DNA of 64,000 nucleotides from Telluria antibiotica (lineage in GTDB: Bacteria; Pseudomonadota; Gammaproteobacteria; Burkholderiales; Burkholderiaceae_D), in the NCBI RefSeq assembly GCF_011682055.1, contig NZ_JAAQOM010000014.1:180876-244875 (forward strand), read 5' to 3'. Numbering within the stretch: the stretch's first letter is position 1; every line of letters starts with the position of its first letter. Positions 28,579-36,311 of the stretch are shown here, one piece after another. The notes under the pieces are model-generated. The model did not search any database. It had not been told where the DNA came from and saw nothing but the letters and a program-made list of their open reading frames with translations. Made by a program: the position numbers and the translations under genes.

Positions 28579-29976
28579 TCAGCCCCACTGCATCAGGCAA
28601 GGCGGCACCAGCAGCACGAGGGCCAGCGCGAGATAGATCAGCTGCAGCGGGATCATCCACCTGGCCCACGTGATCCACGGCACGCGCGCGAGCGCGAGCA
28701 CGCCCACCGTGATGCCGGACGTGGGGATCATCGGCGTGGACAGCTCGCCGAGCTGGAACGCGAGGATCGCCGTCTGGCGCGTCACGCCCACGAGGTCCGC
28801 GAGCGGTGCCATGATCGGCATCGTCAGCGCGGCCTGGCCCGTGCCCGAGTGGATGAAGAAGTTGATCACAGACTGGATCAGATACATCTTCTGCGCCGAG
28901 AACACGGGGTGACTCGACTGCACGAATGGCATCAGGCCGTGCAGCATCGTGTCGATGATGTGGGCATCGCGCGCGAGGATCATCGTGCCGCGGGCGACCG
29001 CGATCACGAGCGCCGTCGGCGCGAGGTCTTTTGCCCCCTGCATGAACGCGCCCACCCAGTCGTCGGCCCCGAGCCTGCCGACGATGCCCACGACGATCGC
29101 CATCGACAGGAACAGCGCCGCGATCTCGTCGATGTACCACTCGAATTTCACGACACCGATCACCATCGAGCCGAGCGCCAGCGCGAAGATCGCCAGCACC
29201 GCCGTGTGACGCCCCGTCATGCGGTCGCCGTGCATGACGGGCGGATGTTCCTTGCGCCTCGCCTGGTCCAGCACATAGGTCGGGCTCAGCGCCGGGTTGT
29301 GCTTGACGCGCGCCGCGTACCACATGAGGAACAGGATCGTGACGACGGTCGCCGTCGCCCACACGATCAGCCGGTAGCCGATGCCCGAAAACACGTCCAC
29401 GCCCGCGATGCCTTGCGCGATGCCGACGTTGAACGGATTCAGGAACGCGGCGCCGAAGCCCACCTGCGAACCGAGGAAGGGGATAGCCACGCCGACGATG
29501 GTGTCGTAGCCCAGTGCCAGCGCGAGCGGCACGAAAATCAGGATGAACGGAATCACTTCCTCGTTCATGCCGAACGTGGCACCGCTCAGCGAGAACAGGG
29601 TGACGAACACGGGGATCAGCGCGGCGCGCACGACGCTCGACGTCTCGTGCGCGCGCGCGATGGAGCGGATCGCCGTGTCGATTGCTTCCGTCCTCTGCAC
29701 GACGGCGAACGCGCCGCCGACGACGAGCACGAAGCCGATGACCTTCGCCGCCTCCACGAAGCCGTTGATGGGCGCCTTCATCAACGCGACGAGGCCTTGC
29801 GGGCTGCTGGCGACGTAGTGGAACGAGGCCGGGTCGACGAGCTGCTTGCCGTTCACGAGATGGGTGTCGTACTTCCCGCCGGGGACGAGCCACGTGGCGA
29901 GCGCGATCAGCGCGAGGATCGCGAACAGCAGCACGAAGGTGTTGGGCATACGCAGGCGCATGGGCATCGACCTCAT
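28579..29976 (-). CDS. YfcC-family inner-membrane permease
   Basis: A 465-residue polytopic membrane protein with about 11-12 hydrophobic segments and the pattern of the YfcC/DcuC-type anaerobic-carrier superfamily: LATWLVPGGKYD at the N-terminus, a re-entrant LSGATFGMNEEVIPF motif, and FIHSGTGQAALTMPIMAPLADLVG in the second half. Members are thought to move dicarboxylates, amino acids or peptides; the substrate is not shown by sequence. Its start overlaps the stop of the upstream zinc hydrolase by 4 bases, so the two form one operon. Next to a cyanophycinase and a TonB receptor, import of an Asp/Arg-containing product is a reasonable inference. Confidence 0.82.
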   Translation of the reverse strand: MRSMPMRLRMPNTFVLLFAILALIALATWLVPGGKYDTHLVNGKQLVDPASFHYVASSPQGLVALMKAPINGFVEAAKVIGFVLVVGGAFAVVQRTEAIDTAIRSIARAHETSSVVRAALIPVFVTLFSLSGATFGMNEEVIPFILIFVPLALALGYDTIVGVAIPFLGSQVGFGAAFLNPFNVGIAQGIAGVDVFSGIGYRLIVWATATVVTILFLMWYAARVKHNPALSPTYVLDQARRKEHPPVMHGDRMTGRHTAVLAIFALALGSMVIGVVKFEWYIDEIAALFLSMAIVVGIVGRLGADDWVGAFMQGAKDLAPTALVIAVARGTMILARDAHIIDTMLHGLMPFVQSSHPVFSAQKMYLIQSVINFFIHSGTGQAALTMPIMAPLADLVGVTRQTAILAFQLGELSTPMIPTSGITVGVLALARVPWITWARWMIPLQLIYLALALVLLVPPCLMQWG

Positions 29977-31091
29977 TGACTCAGCAGGGAACCGGAACGG
30001 AAGGGCGTCGTGCCCGCGATTTTACAGATGTGCATGCCGCGCTGCAGGTAGCGGTGCGCGGTGCTGGCGAACAGCAGGCCGTCGCGGCTGGCGCGCACGG
30101 TGGCCGTTGCTCCCGTCACCGGGTTGACGACGTCGGCGACGGCGTCGCCGGCCTTCACCGCATCGCCCAGCGCCTTCAGGAAAACGAGCACCCCGGATTG
30201 CGGCGCATGCAGCGGCTCGACGGCCTCCAGCGGCGACGCCGCGCACAGCGGCGCGGGCACCGCGGTTTGCGGGACGTCGACGATGCCTTCGCGCGCGAGC
30301 CATTGCAGCAGCGCGTGCGCATCCTGTTGGGCGTAGTCGTAGCGCACGTCCATCTCGCCGCGCAGTTCCACGGTGACGGCCACGCAGGCCGGCGGGATCG
30401 GTGTCGCCGCACCGGCGTGTTCGGCCAGGTCCCACCACAGCCGGCTGCACGCCTCGTCGAACGGCTCGCCGCCGGAGCCGGCGGATACCAAGTAGGCGCG
30501 CGCGCCCAGCAGCGCCGCCAGCGGTGCGACGCGCTCCGCCAGCGCGGGGCCCGTGTACACGTGCAGCAGCGCTTCGTTGTCGCTATGCAGATCGAGCACG
30601 ATGTCGGCGTCGATCGCCAGCGCCAGCAGCGTCTTCTTCAGCGTGTCCATGTGGCCGGCCGGTTCCCACCGCGCGACCGCGGCGCGCGCTTCCTCGCGGA
30701 TCGTCGCGACGTTCGCTGCGGCGTCCGGCCCGAGCCGGCCCGCCAGTGCGTTCTTCAATTCGTCGGCGACGTGGCGGAAGCCCCGGTTGAAATTGATGCC
30801 CGTCGCCAGGTCGAAGCGGCCGAGCGGCGTGCCGTGCACGAGCTGCGACAGCCCGATGGGATTCGCGGCCGGCACGAGGATCACTTCGCCGTGGATGCGG
30901 CCCTCGGCGTCGAGCCGTTCGAGTTCGCGCCGCAGCACGTGCGCCACGAGCATCGCGGGCACCTCGTCCGCGTGCAGCGAAGCCTGGATGTAGACCTTCT
31001 TGCCGCTGCCGGCGACGCCGTAGTGGTGCGACGTGAGCCGGTAGTTGGCGCTGCCGGTTTCGGTGGCGATCGGATGGGTCGTCGTATGCAT
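29973..31091 (-). CDS. AstE/AspA-type zinc hydrolase (M14 superfamily)
   Basis: A protein of about 372 residues in the succinylglutamate desuccinylase/aspartoacylase group. The zinc ligands are visible: His40-X2-Glu43 (QASLHADEVPAML) and His169 (DIVLDLHSDNE). A catalytic Glu is likely in VTVELRGEMDV. RGFRHVADE supplies the Asn/Arg substrate-binding motif (NFNRGF). It has no signal peptide, so it acts in the cytoplasm. The ATG at 31091 has an AGGAG ribosome site; the longer frame from 31175 is unlikely. It is co-transcribed with the permease and divergent from the RpiR regulator. In this context it may cleave an imported N-acyl amino acid or a beta-aspartyl dipeptide; this is inference from neighbourhood, not from sequence. 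Confidence 0.82.
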   Translation of the reverse strand: MHTTTHPIATETGSANYRLTSHHYGVAGSGKKVYIQASLHADEVPAMLVAHVLRRELERLDAEGRIHGEVILVPAANPIGLSQLVHGTPLGRFDLATGINFNRGFRHVADELKNALAGRLGPDAAANVATIREEARAAVARWEPAGHMDTLKKTLLALAIDADIVLDLHSDNEALLHVYTGPALAERVAPLAALLGARAYLVSAGSGGEPFDEACSRLWWDLAEHAGAATPIPPACVAVTVELRGEMDVRYDYAQQDAHALLQWLAREGIVDVPQTAVPAPLCAASPLEAVEPLHAPQSGVLVFLKALGDAVKAGDAVADVVNPVTGATATVRASRDGLLFASTAHRYLQRGMHICKIAGTTPFRSGSLLSQ

Positions 31092-31244
31092 GTGCCGTGT
31101 CTCCTGGCGTCGCTGGCTGCGGCCGATTATGTATGAATTTTTACACAACGTAAATCGATGAAAGAAAATTTTCAAAATCTTGTTGAGTTGTGCCGCCGAC
31201 CTGTTTTACATTTAAAAATATTGATCTATTGACATGCATACGCG

Positions 31245-32207
31245 ATGCCTCTTCGTCCTCCGCCCAGCGCTTCGCCCGACGTCGGTTTCGCCGAGTCGTC
31301 GCTCGGCCAGTCCCTTCTGCGCGTGCTGGCCGAGGGCTCGGCGTCGAACCGGGCGATCGCCGACTACCTGCTGCGCAACCAGGTGCGTGTGACGGCGCTG
31401 GGCATCGAGGAACTGGCGGAAGCGTGCGCCGTGTCGACGGCGACCATCAGCCGCTTCGCGCGCGATCTCGGTTTCAGGAATTACGCGGCGATGCGCGGCG
31501 CGGTGGCGGAGACGCTGCAATCGCTGCTGCAGCCCGTCGAAAAGCTGCGCAGCACGATCGCGCGGCGCAGCGCGAAGGCGTCGCCAGCGCTGGAAAGCCT
31601 GGGGTATGCGGAGGCCGCGCTGACGGCCACGCGCGGCGCCCTGGCCGGCACGCAGATCGACCGCGTGGGCACGGTGCTCACGAAGGCCCGCACCGTGTAC
31701 GTGCTGGGGTTCGGCCTGTCGTCGTTCCTCGCGGGCGCGCTCGCGATGCATTTGCAGCCGTTCTGCCGCCACGTCGTGGAAGTCGCGGCGAGCGGCGGCA
31801 CGGAGGTCGCGGCCGGCCACCTCGCGACGGTCGGCGCGAAGGACGTGCTGGTCGTGATCTCGCTGCCGCGCTACACGCTCGACGTCGTCCCGTTGACGCG
31901 GTTCGCGCGCGACGCCGGCGCGGCCATCGTCTCCATCACCGATTCGCCCGCGTCGCCGCTCGCCGAGCTGGGACACCACGTGCTGTACGCGCACAGCGCG
32001 CATCCCGTGCTGCCCAGCAGTTCGAGCGCGGCGCTGGCCGTCATCGAAGCGCTGGCCGTGTCGCTGATGACGTCCAACAAGGCCAACGTCGCGAAGGCGG
32101 CGCGCCACACCGAAGCCATCGCCGCCTACCTGTACGGCGAACACCAAGTCCGCAGCACGCAGAAAAAAGAGGGCGCAAAAAAGCGCCCCATCGCGAAGAC
32201 ATCCTGA
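31245..32207 (+). CDS. MurR/RpiR-family transcriptional regulator
   Basis: A 320-residue regulator with an N-terminal RpiR helix-turn-helix (IEELAEACAVSTATISRFARDLGFRNYAAMR) and a C-terminal SIS domain (VYVLGFGLSSFLAGALAMHLQ, then VLVVISLPRYTLDVV). SIS domains usually sense phosphosugars, but RpiR proteins also control amino-acid and peptide genes. It is divergent from the hydrolase/permease pair and 34 bases upstream of the TonB receptor on the same strand. It probably controls both arms of this cluster. The last 25 residues are a Lys-rich tail of unknown role. Confidence 0.9.
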   Translation: MPLRPPPSASPDVGFAESSLGQSLLRVLAEGSASNRAIADYLLRNQVRVTALGIEELAEACAVSTATISRFARDLGFRNYAAMRGAVAETLQSLLQPVEKLRSTIARRSAKASPALESLGYAEAALTATRGALAGTQIDRVGTVLTKARTVYVLGFGLSSFLAGALAMHLQPFCRHVVEVAASGGTEVAAGHLATVGAKDVLVVISLPRYTLDVVPLTRFARDAGAAIVSITDSPASPLAELGHHVLYAHSAHPVLPSSSSAALAVIEALAVSLMTSNKANVAKAARHTEAIAAYLYGEHQVRSTQKKEGAKKRPIAKTS

Positions 32208-32241
32208 GTCACCCACCAAGATACCCAAGGGAGAGCACTGC

Positions 32242-34995
32242 ATGACCAAGCACATATCGAGTACGTTGCGGCCCGCCGTCCTGGCGTCAGGCGTCGCCGC
32301 GGCGCTGGCCCTGATGGCGCAGCACGCGCAGGCGCAGGCGCAGGCGGACGAGCCCAAGATGCACCGCGTGGAGATCACCGGCTCGTCGATCAAGCGCATC
32401 GACACGGAGACGGCGCTGCCCGTGCAGCTGATCGCGCGCGAGGACATCGAGAAGATGGGCGCGACGACGGCCGCGGAACTCGTGAAGAACATCAGCGCGA
32501 ACACGGCGCCGCTGACGGATGGCCCCAGCATCTCGGACGGCACGTCCGGCCAGCGGGGCCTCAATGGCGCCAACCTGCGCGGCCTCGGCGTGTCGTCCAC
32601 GCTGATCCTGCTGAACGGCCGCCGGCTCGCCAACTTCGCGTCGCCGGGCGACAACTCGGGCGTCGACCTCAATAACATCCCGGCCGGCGCGATCCAGCGC
32701 GTCGAGGTGCTGAAGGACGGCGCGTCCGCGATCTACGGCACGGATGCCATCGGCGGCGTGATCAACTTCATCACGCGCAAGGATTACACGGGCATCGACC
32801 TGGCCGCGTCGGCAGCGGGCACGCAGCAGGGCGGGGCGGGCAAGAAGACGCTGAGCCTCAGCGGCGGCACGGGCGATCTGAATACCGACCGCTTCAACGT
32901 GTTCGGCGTGCTGGACATCCAGCAGCTCGACCGCCTCCGCTCGGGCCAGCGCCGCTTCATCCGCGACCATCCGCTGGCGACGACCCTGCCGGCGCAGATG
33001 TCCAGCAATACCTTCCCGGCGAATATCGACATCTCGGCCGCGCAGCGTGACGCCCTGATCGGCGCGGGCCTGCTGCCTGCGGGTACCACCGCGCGGCGCG
33101 TCAATCCGAGCGCGCCGAACTGCAATCCACCGGCAACCGTGTATGCGCCGAAAGGCCCGGGCGGCGTGGCCGGCTGCAGCTACGACTACATGGAAGACAC
33201 GGAGATCTACCCGGACTCGCGCAAGATCGGCTTCATCGGCCGCGCGACCTTCCAGCTCGATCCGGACAACCAGCTGTTCGTGGAGCTGGTGCAAACGCAG
33301 GCCAAGACCAAATACGTGCTGTCGCCGAACCCGGTGTCCAGCCTGCGCAACCTGCCCGTCAGCATCCTGCCGGACGCGTACCGCAACGCGCTGTCGGCGC
33401 CCGGCTTGCCCGCCACGGTCAGCCGGCTCCGCTACCGGATGGCGGAAGCGGGCAACCGCTCCAACGACGTGACGAGTACCGGCCAGCGCCTGCTGCTGGG
33501 TGCCACGGGCACGATCAAAGGCTGGGACTACGACGTGGCGCTGGGCCGCGCCGAGAACAAGGCCATCGACTCGTACGTCGACGGCTACTTCTTGTACGAC
33601 AAGTTCGAGGCCGGCGTGCGCTCGGGCTTGATCAATCCGTTCGGACCGTCGTCGCAGGCCGGCCGGGACCTCGTCAACAGCATCCGGATCAACGACGACG
33701 CACGCAATGCCAAGGGCGTGTCGACCTCCCTCGACGGCAAGATGTCGCGCTCCTTGACGACGCTGGCCGGCGGCGACCTGGCGCTGGCCGTCGGCGGCGA
33801 ATTGCGCCACGAGCACCAGACGTTCAGGCCGTCGGACCTGCTGCGCTCGAATAACATCCAGGGTGACCGCGACAGCACGATCCCGGCCGGCGAGCTGGCC
33901 GACGTGGAGACCGCGGACAACACGAGGAAGGTGGCTTCCGTGTTCACCGAGGTGGTCGCGCCGTTCACCAAGGAACTCGAGATGCAGTTCGCGGTGCGCT
34001 ACGACCACTACAGCGAAGTGGGCAACACGACCAATCCGAAGCTCGGCCTGCGCTGGCAGCCGATGCAGTCGATGCTGCTGCGCGCATCGGCCGGCACGGG
34101 CTTCCGCGCGCCGTCGCTGTCGGACCTGAAGCGCCCGACGATCTTCGGCACGACGGCCGGCATCCTCACCGATCCGCAATGCGTGGCGCAGGAAGGCAGC
34201 ATCGACACGTGTACCGACCAGTGGAACGTCGAGCGCCGCTCGAACCCGAACCTGAAGCCGGAAAAATCGCGCGAGTTCTCGCTGGGCGTCGTGTTCGAAC
34301 CGGTCAAGCGCACGAGCCTCTCGATCGACTACTGGAACATCGAGAAGCGCGACGTGATCAGCACCCTGGGCGAACAGGTCATCATCGAAAACCCGGCCGC
34401 CTACAACGGCAAGTACATCCAGCGCGACGAAGACGGCTTCATCTCGAACATCCTGCTGATGAAGGAAAACCAGGGCAAGCTCAGGACGTCCGGCTTCGAC
34501 ATCGCCGGCGACTGGCGCTCGGAGCGCGGACCGTGGGGCCGCTTCGGCGTGAACCTGTCCGGCACGCTGATCCTGCACTACGACCGCCAGTTCGGTCCGC
34601 AGGAGCCGTTCCGCACGAACCTGGGCGTGTTCCTGAACGACCAGGCGATCCAGAAGTGGCGCCACCGCGTGAACTTCGAATGGGACAATGGCCCCGTCGC
34701 CCTCACGCTGGCGAACCAGTACTCGATGGGCTACACGGACCAGAACACGACCTACGACCCGTACACGGACACCCTGCTGCCGCCGAACCACGTGAAGTAC
34801 TACTCGCTGTGGGACCTGACGGGCAGCTGGACGGTCAGCAAGCAGCTCAAGGTGCGCGCCGGCGTCCTGAACCTGTTCAACGCGGATCCGCCGTTCTCGA
34901 ACCAGGCCTGGTTCTTCCTGGCCGGGTACGACCCGAGCTACACGGACCCGCGCGGCCGCAGCGCGTTCGTGAGCGTGAACTACTCGTTCCGCTGA
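32242..34995 (+). CDS. TonB-dependent outer membrane receptor (cyanophycinase operon)
   Basis: A 917-residue TonB-dependent receptor with signal peptide (ALALMAQHAQAQAQA), TonB-box region (HRVEITGSSIKRID) and plug domain. The plug contains RGLNGANLRGLGVSSTLILLNGRRLANF and EVLKDGASAIYGTDAIGGVINF, patterns of the large receptors for peptides, oligosaccharides or siderophores. The barrel ends FVSVNYSFR. A GGGAGAG ribosome site precedes the ATG. The downstream cyanophycinase gene starts one base after its stop codon, so the two are co-transcribed and likely act on the same substrate: the cyanophycinase releases dipeptides outside the inner membrane and the receptor imports the polymer or its products. 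Confidence 0.92.
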   Translation: MTKHISSTLRPAVLASGVAAALALMAQHAQAQAQADEPKMHRVEITGSSIKRIDTETALPVQLIAREDIEKMGATTAAELVKNISANTAPLTDGPSISDGTSGQRGLNGANLRGLGVSSTLILLNGRRLANFASPGDNSGVDLNNIPAGAIQRVEVLKDGASAIYGTDAIGGVINFITRKDYTGIDLAASAAGTQQGGAGKKTLSLSGGTGDLNTDRFNVFGVLDIQQLDRLRSGQRRFIRDHPLATTLPAQMSSNTFPANIDISAAQRDALIGAGLLPAGTTARRVNPSAPNCNPPATVYAPKGPGGVAGCSYDYMEDTEIYPDSRKIGFIGRATFQLDPDNQLFVELVQTQAKTKYVLSPNPVSSLRNLPVSILPDAYRNALSAPGLPATVSRLRYRMAEAGNRSNDVTSTGQRLLLGATGTIKGWDYDVALGRAENKAIDSYVDGYFLYDKFEAGVRSGLINPFGPSSQAGRDLVNSIRINDDARNAKGVSTSLDGKMSRSLTTLAGGDLALAVGGELRHEHQTFRPSDLLRSNNIQGDRDSTIPAGELADVETADNTRKVASVFTEVVAPFTKELEMQFAVRYDHYSEVGNTTNPKLGLRWQPMQSMLLRASAGTGFRAPSLSDLKRPTIFGTTAGILTDPQCVAQEGSIDTCTDQWNVERRSNPNLKPEKSREFSLGVVFEPVKRTSLSIDYWNIEKRDVISTLGEQVIIENPAAYNGKYIQRDEDGFISNILLMKENQGKLRTSGFDIAGDWRSERGPWGRFGVNLSGTLILHYDRQFGPQEPFRTNLGVFLNDQAIQKWRHRVNFEWDNGPVALTLANQYSMGYTDQNTTYDPYTDTLLPPNHVKYYSLWDLTGSWTVSKQLKVRAGVLNLFNADPPFSNQAWFFLAGYDPSYTDPRGRSAFVSVNYSFR

Positions 34996-34996
34996 C

Positions 34997-36229
34997 ATGC
35001 TGAAACGCGTGTGCGTCGCGCTGGCGCTGGCCGTCGCGTGTGCCTGCGCGCTCGCGGCGGGCGACGCGCCGCGAGGCTCGCTCGTCATCATCGGCGGCGG
35101 CCTGCGCGTGAACAACGCGGAAGTGTGGGAACGCATCGTCGTGCTGGCGGGCGGCAAGGGCGCGCGCATTGCTGTGCTGCCGACGGCGGCGGAGAATCCC
35201 GCGAAGGAAGCGGAGCTCACCGTCGCCGCGTTGAAGCGCTACGGCGCGCGCGCGTTCGTCGTCCCCGTCGCGCCGCGGCTGGCCGGCAAGGACGACGTGG
35301 CGTCCGCCCGCAAGGCCGCGGACGATCCCGCACTGGCCGATGCCGTGCGCAAGGCCGGCGGCGTGTTCTTCACGGGCGGAGATCAAGCCCGCATCACGGC
35401 ATCGCTGCGGCGCGCGGATGGCAGCAACACGGCCGTGCTGGACGCCGTGTGGACGCTGTACCGGCGCGGCGGCGTCATCGCGGGCACGAGCGCGGGCGCC
35501 GCCGTCATGAGCGCGACGATGTTCTACGATCCGCCGCTCGAAGTGATGCCTGTGCTGAAGAACGGCGTGGTGGACGGCAAGGACATCGCGCCGGGCCTGG
35601 GCTTCATCGGCACCGACGTCTTCGTCGACCAGCACCTGCTCGCGCGCGGGCGTTTCGCGCGCATGCTGCCCGCGATGCTGGCCAAGGGTTATACGCTGGG
35701 ACTGGGGATCGACGAGAACACGGCGGCGGTCGTCACCGCGGCCATCGTGGGGCCGGGGCGCGACGTGAGCGTGATCGGTTATCGGGGCGCGCTCGTGCTC
35801 GACCTTGCGGAGGCCACGACGGACAAGACGCAGCCGCGCTTCAACGTGTCGAATGCGCGCATCAGCTACGTGGACAGCGGCGACCGGTTCAACCTCGCCA
35901 GCCGCCAGTACGTGCCCGGCCCCGGCAAGGAGCCCGTGGACAGGCGGTACGTGGAGCACCGTGCGCCGATTTTTTACACGGACATCCTCGGCAATACGGC
36001 GGTGGCGGATTTGCTGGAAAAACTGGCGGACAGCGATTTGCAGCGCGCCGTCGGCGTCGCGTTCGAAGGACCGGACAGCGCAACGCCGGACCGCGGCTTC
36101 GAGTTCACGTTTACGCGTGTGTCCGATAGCGCCGAATACGTGACGAACCGCGAGGATGCGTATTCGGTCTACCGGATCCGGATGGATGTACGGCCGGTGC
36201 GGGTGCACCAGCCGTTTTATACGCCGTAG
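34997..36229 (+). CDS. Secreted cyanophycinase (S51 serine peptidase)
   Basis: A 410-residue cyanophycinase-type peptidase of family S51, with a signal peptide (VALALAVACACALA). The nucleophile Ser165 lies in VIAGTSAGAAVMS, and the partner His213 in FVDQHLLARGRF. GGVFFTGGDQARI and GLGIDENTAAVV complete the family pattern. Cyanophycinases cut multi-L-arginyl-poly-aspartate to beta-Asp-Arg dipeptides. The signal peptide makes this an extracytoplasmic form, suited to scavenging polymer from other cells rather than recycling an internal store; no cyanophycin synthetase is in the window. Its TAG stop lies inside a REP-like repeat. S51 also includes alpha-aspartyl dipeptidases, but the length and motifs favour cyanophycinase. 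Confidence 0.88.
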   Translation: MLKRVCVALALAVACACALAAGDAPRGSLVIIGGGLRVNNAEVWERIVVLAGGKGARIAVLPTAAENPAKEAELTVAALKRYGARAFVVPVAPRLAGKDDVASARKAADDPALADAVRKAGGVFFTGGDQARITASLRRADGSNTAVLDAVWTLYRRGGVIAGTSAGAAVMSATMFYDPPLEVMPVLKNGVVDGKDIAPGLGFIGTDVFVDQHLLARGRFARMLPAMLAKGYTLGLGIDENTAAVVTAAIVGPGRDVSVIGYRGALVLDLAEATTDKTQPRFNVSNARISYVDSGDRFNLASRQYVPGPGKEPVDRRYVEHRAPIFYTDILGNTAVADLLEKLADSDLQRAVGVAFEGPDSATPDRGFEFTFTRVSDSAEYVTNREDAYSVYRIRMDVRPVRVHQPFYTP

Positions 36230-36311
36230 GGTGGGCACCCCTGTGCCCACGCGAATGTTTGCAGTGCGCCGGCGTCCGCGTGGGCACGTGGGCACGTGGT
36301 GTCCACCCTAC
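36226..36311. repeat. REP-like inverted repeat, copy 2
   Basis: An 86-bp imperfect palindrome with the same ends as the copy at 12592 (GTAGGGTGGGCACCCCTGTG at the left, CCACCCTAC at the right). It exactly spans the gap between two convergent genes: TAG at 36227-36229 ends the cyanophycinase, and the complementary TAG at 36308-36310 ends uvrA. Confidence 0.88.

Noticed and set aside
32287..35220. A 977-residue minus-strand frame opposite the second receptor
   Set aside because: Antisense shadow of a well-supported receptor gene; no domain pattern.
36226..36311. Considered as an ordinary intrinsic terminator for uvrA and cyanophycinase
   Set aside because: No T tract, imperfect long dyad, and a second copy with the same ends elsewhere; better read as a dispersed repeat, though it may also stop transcription.
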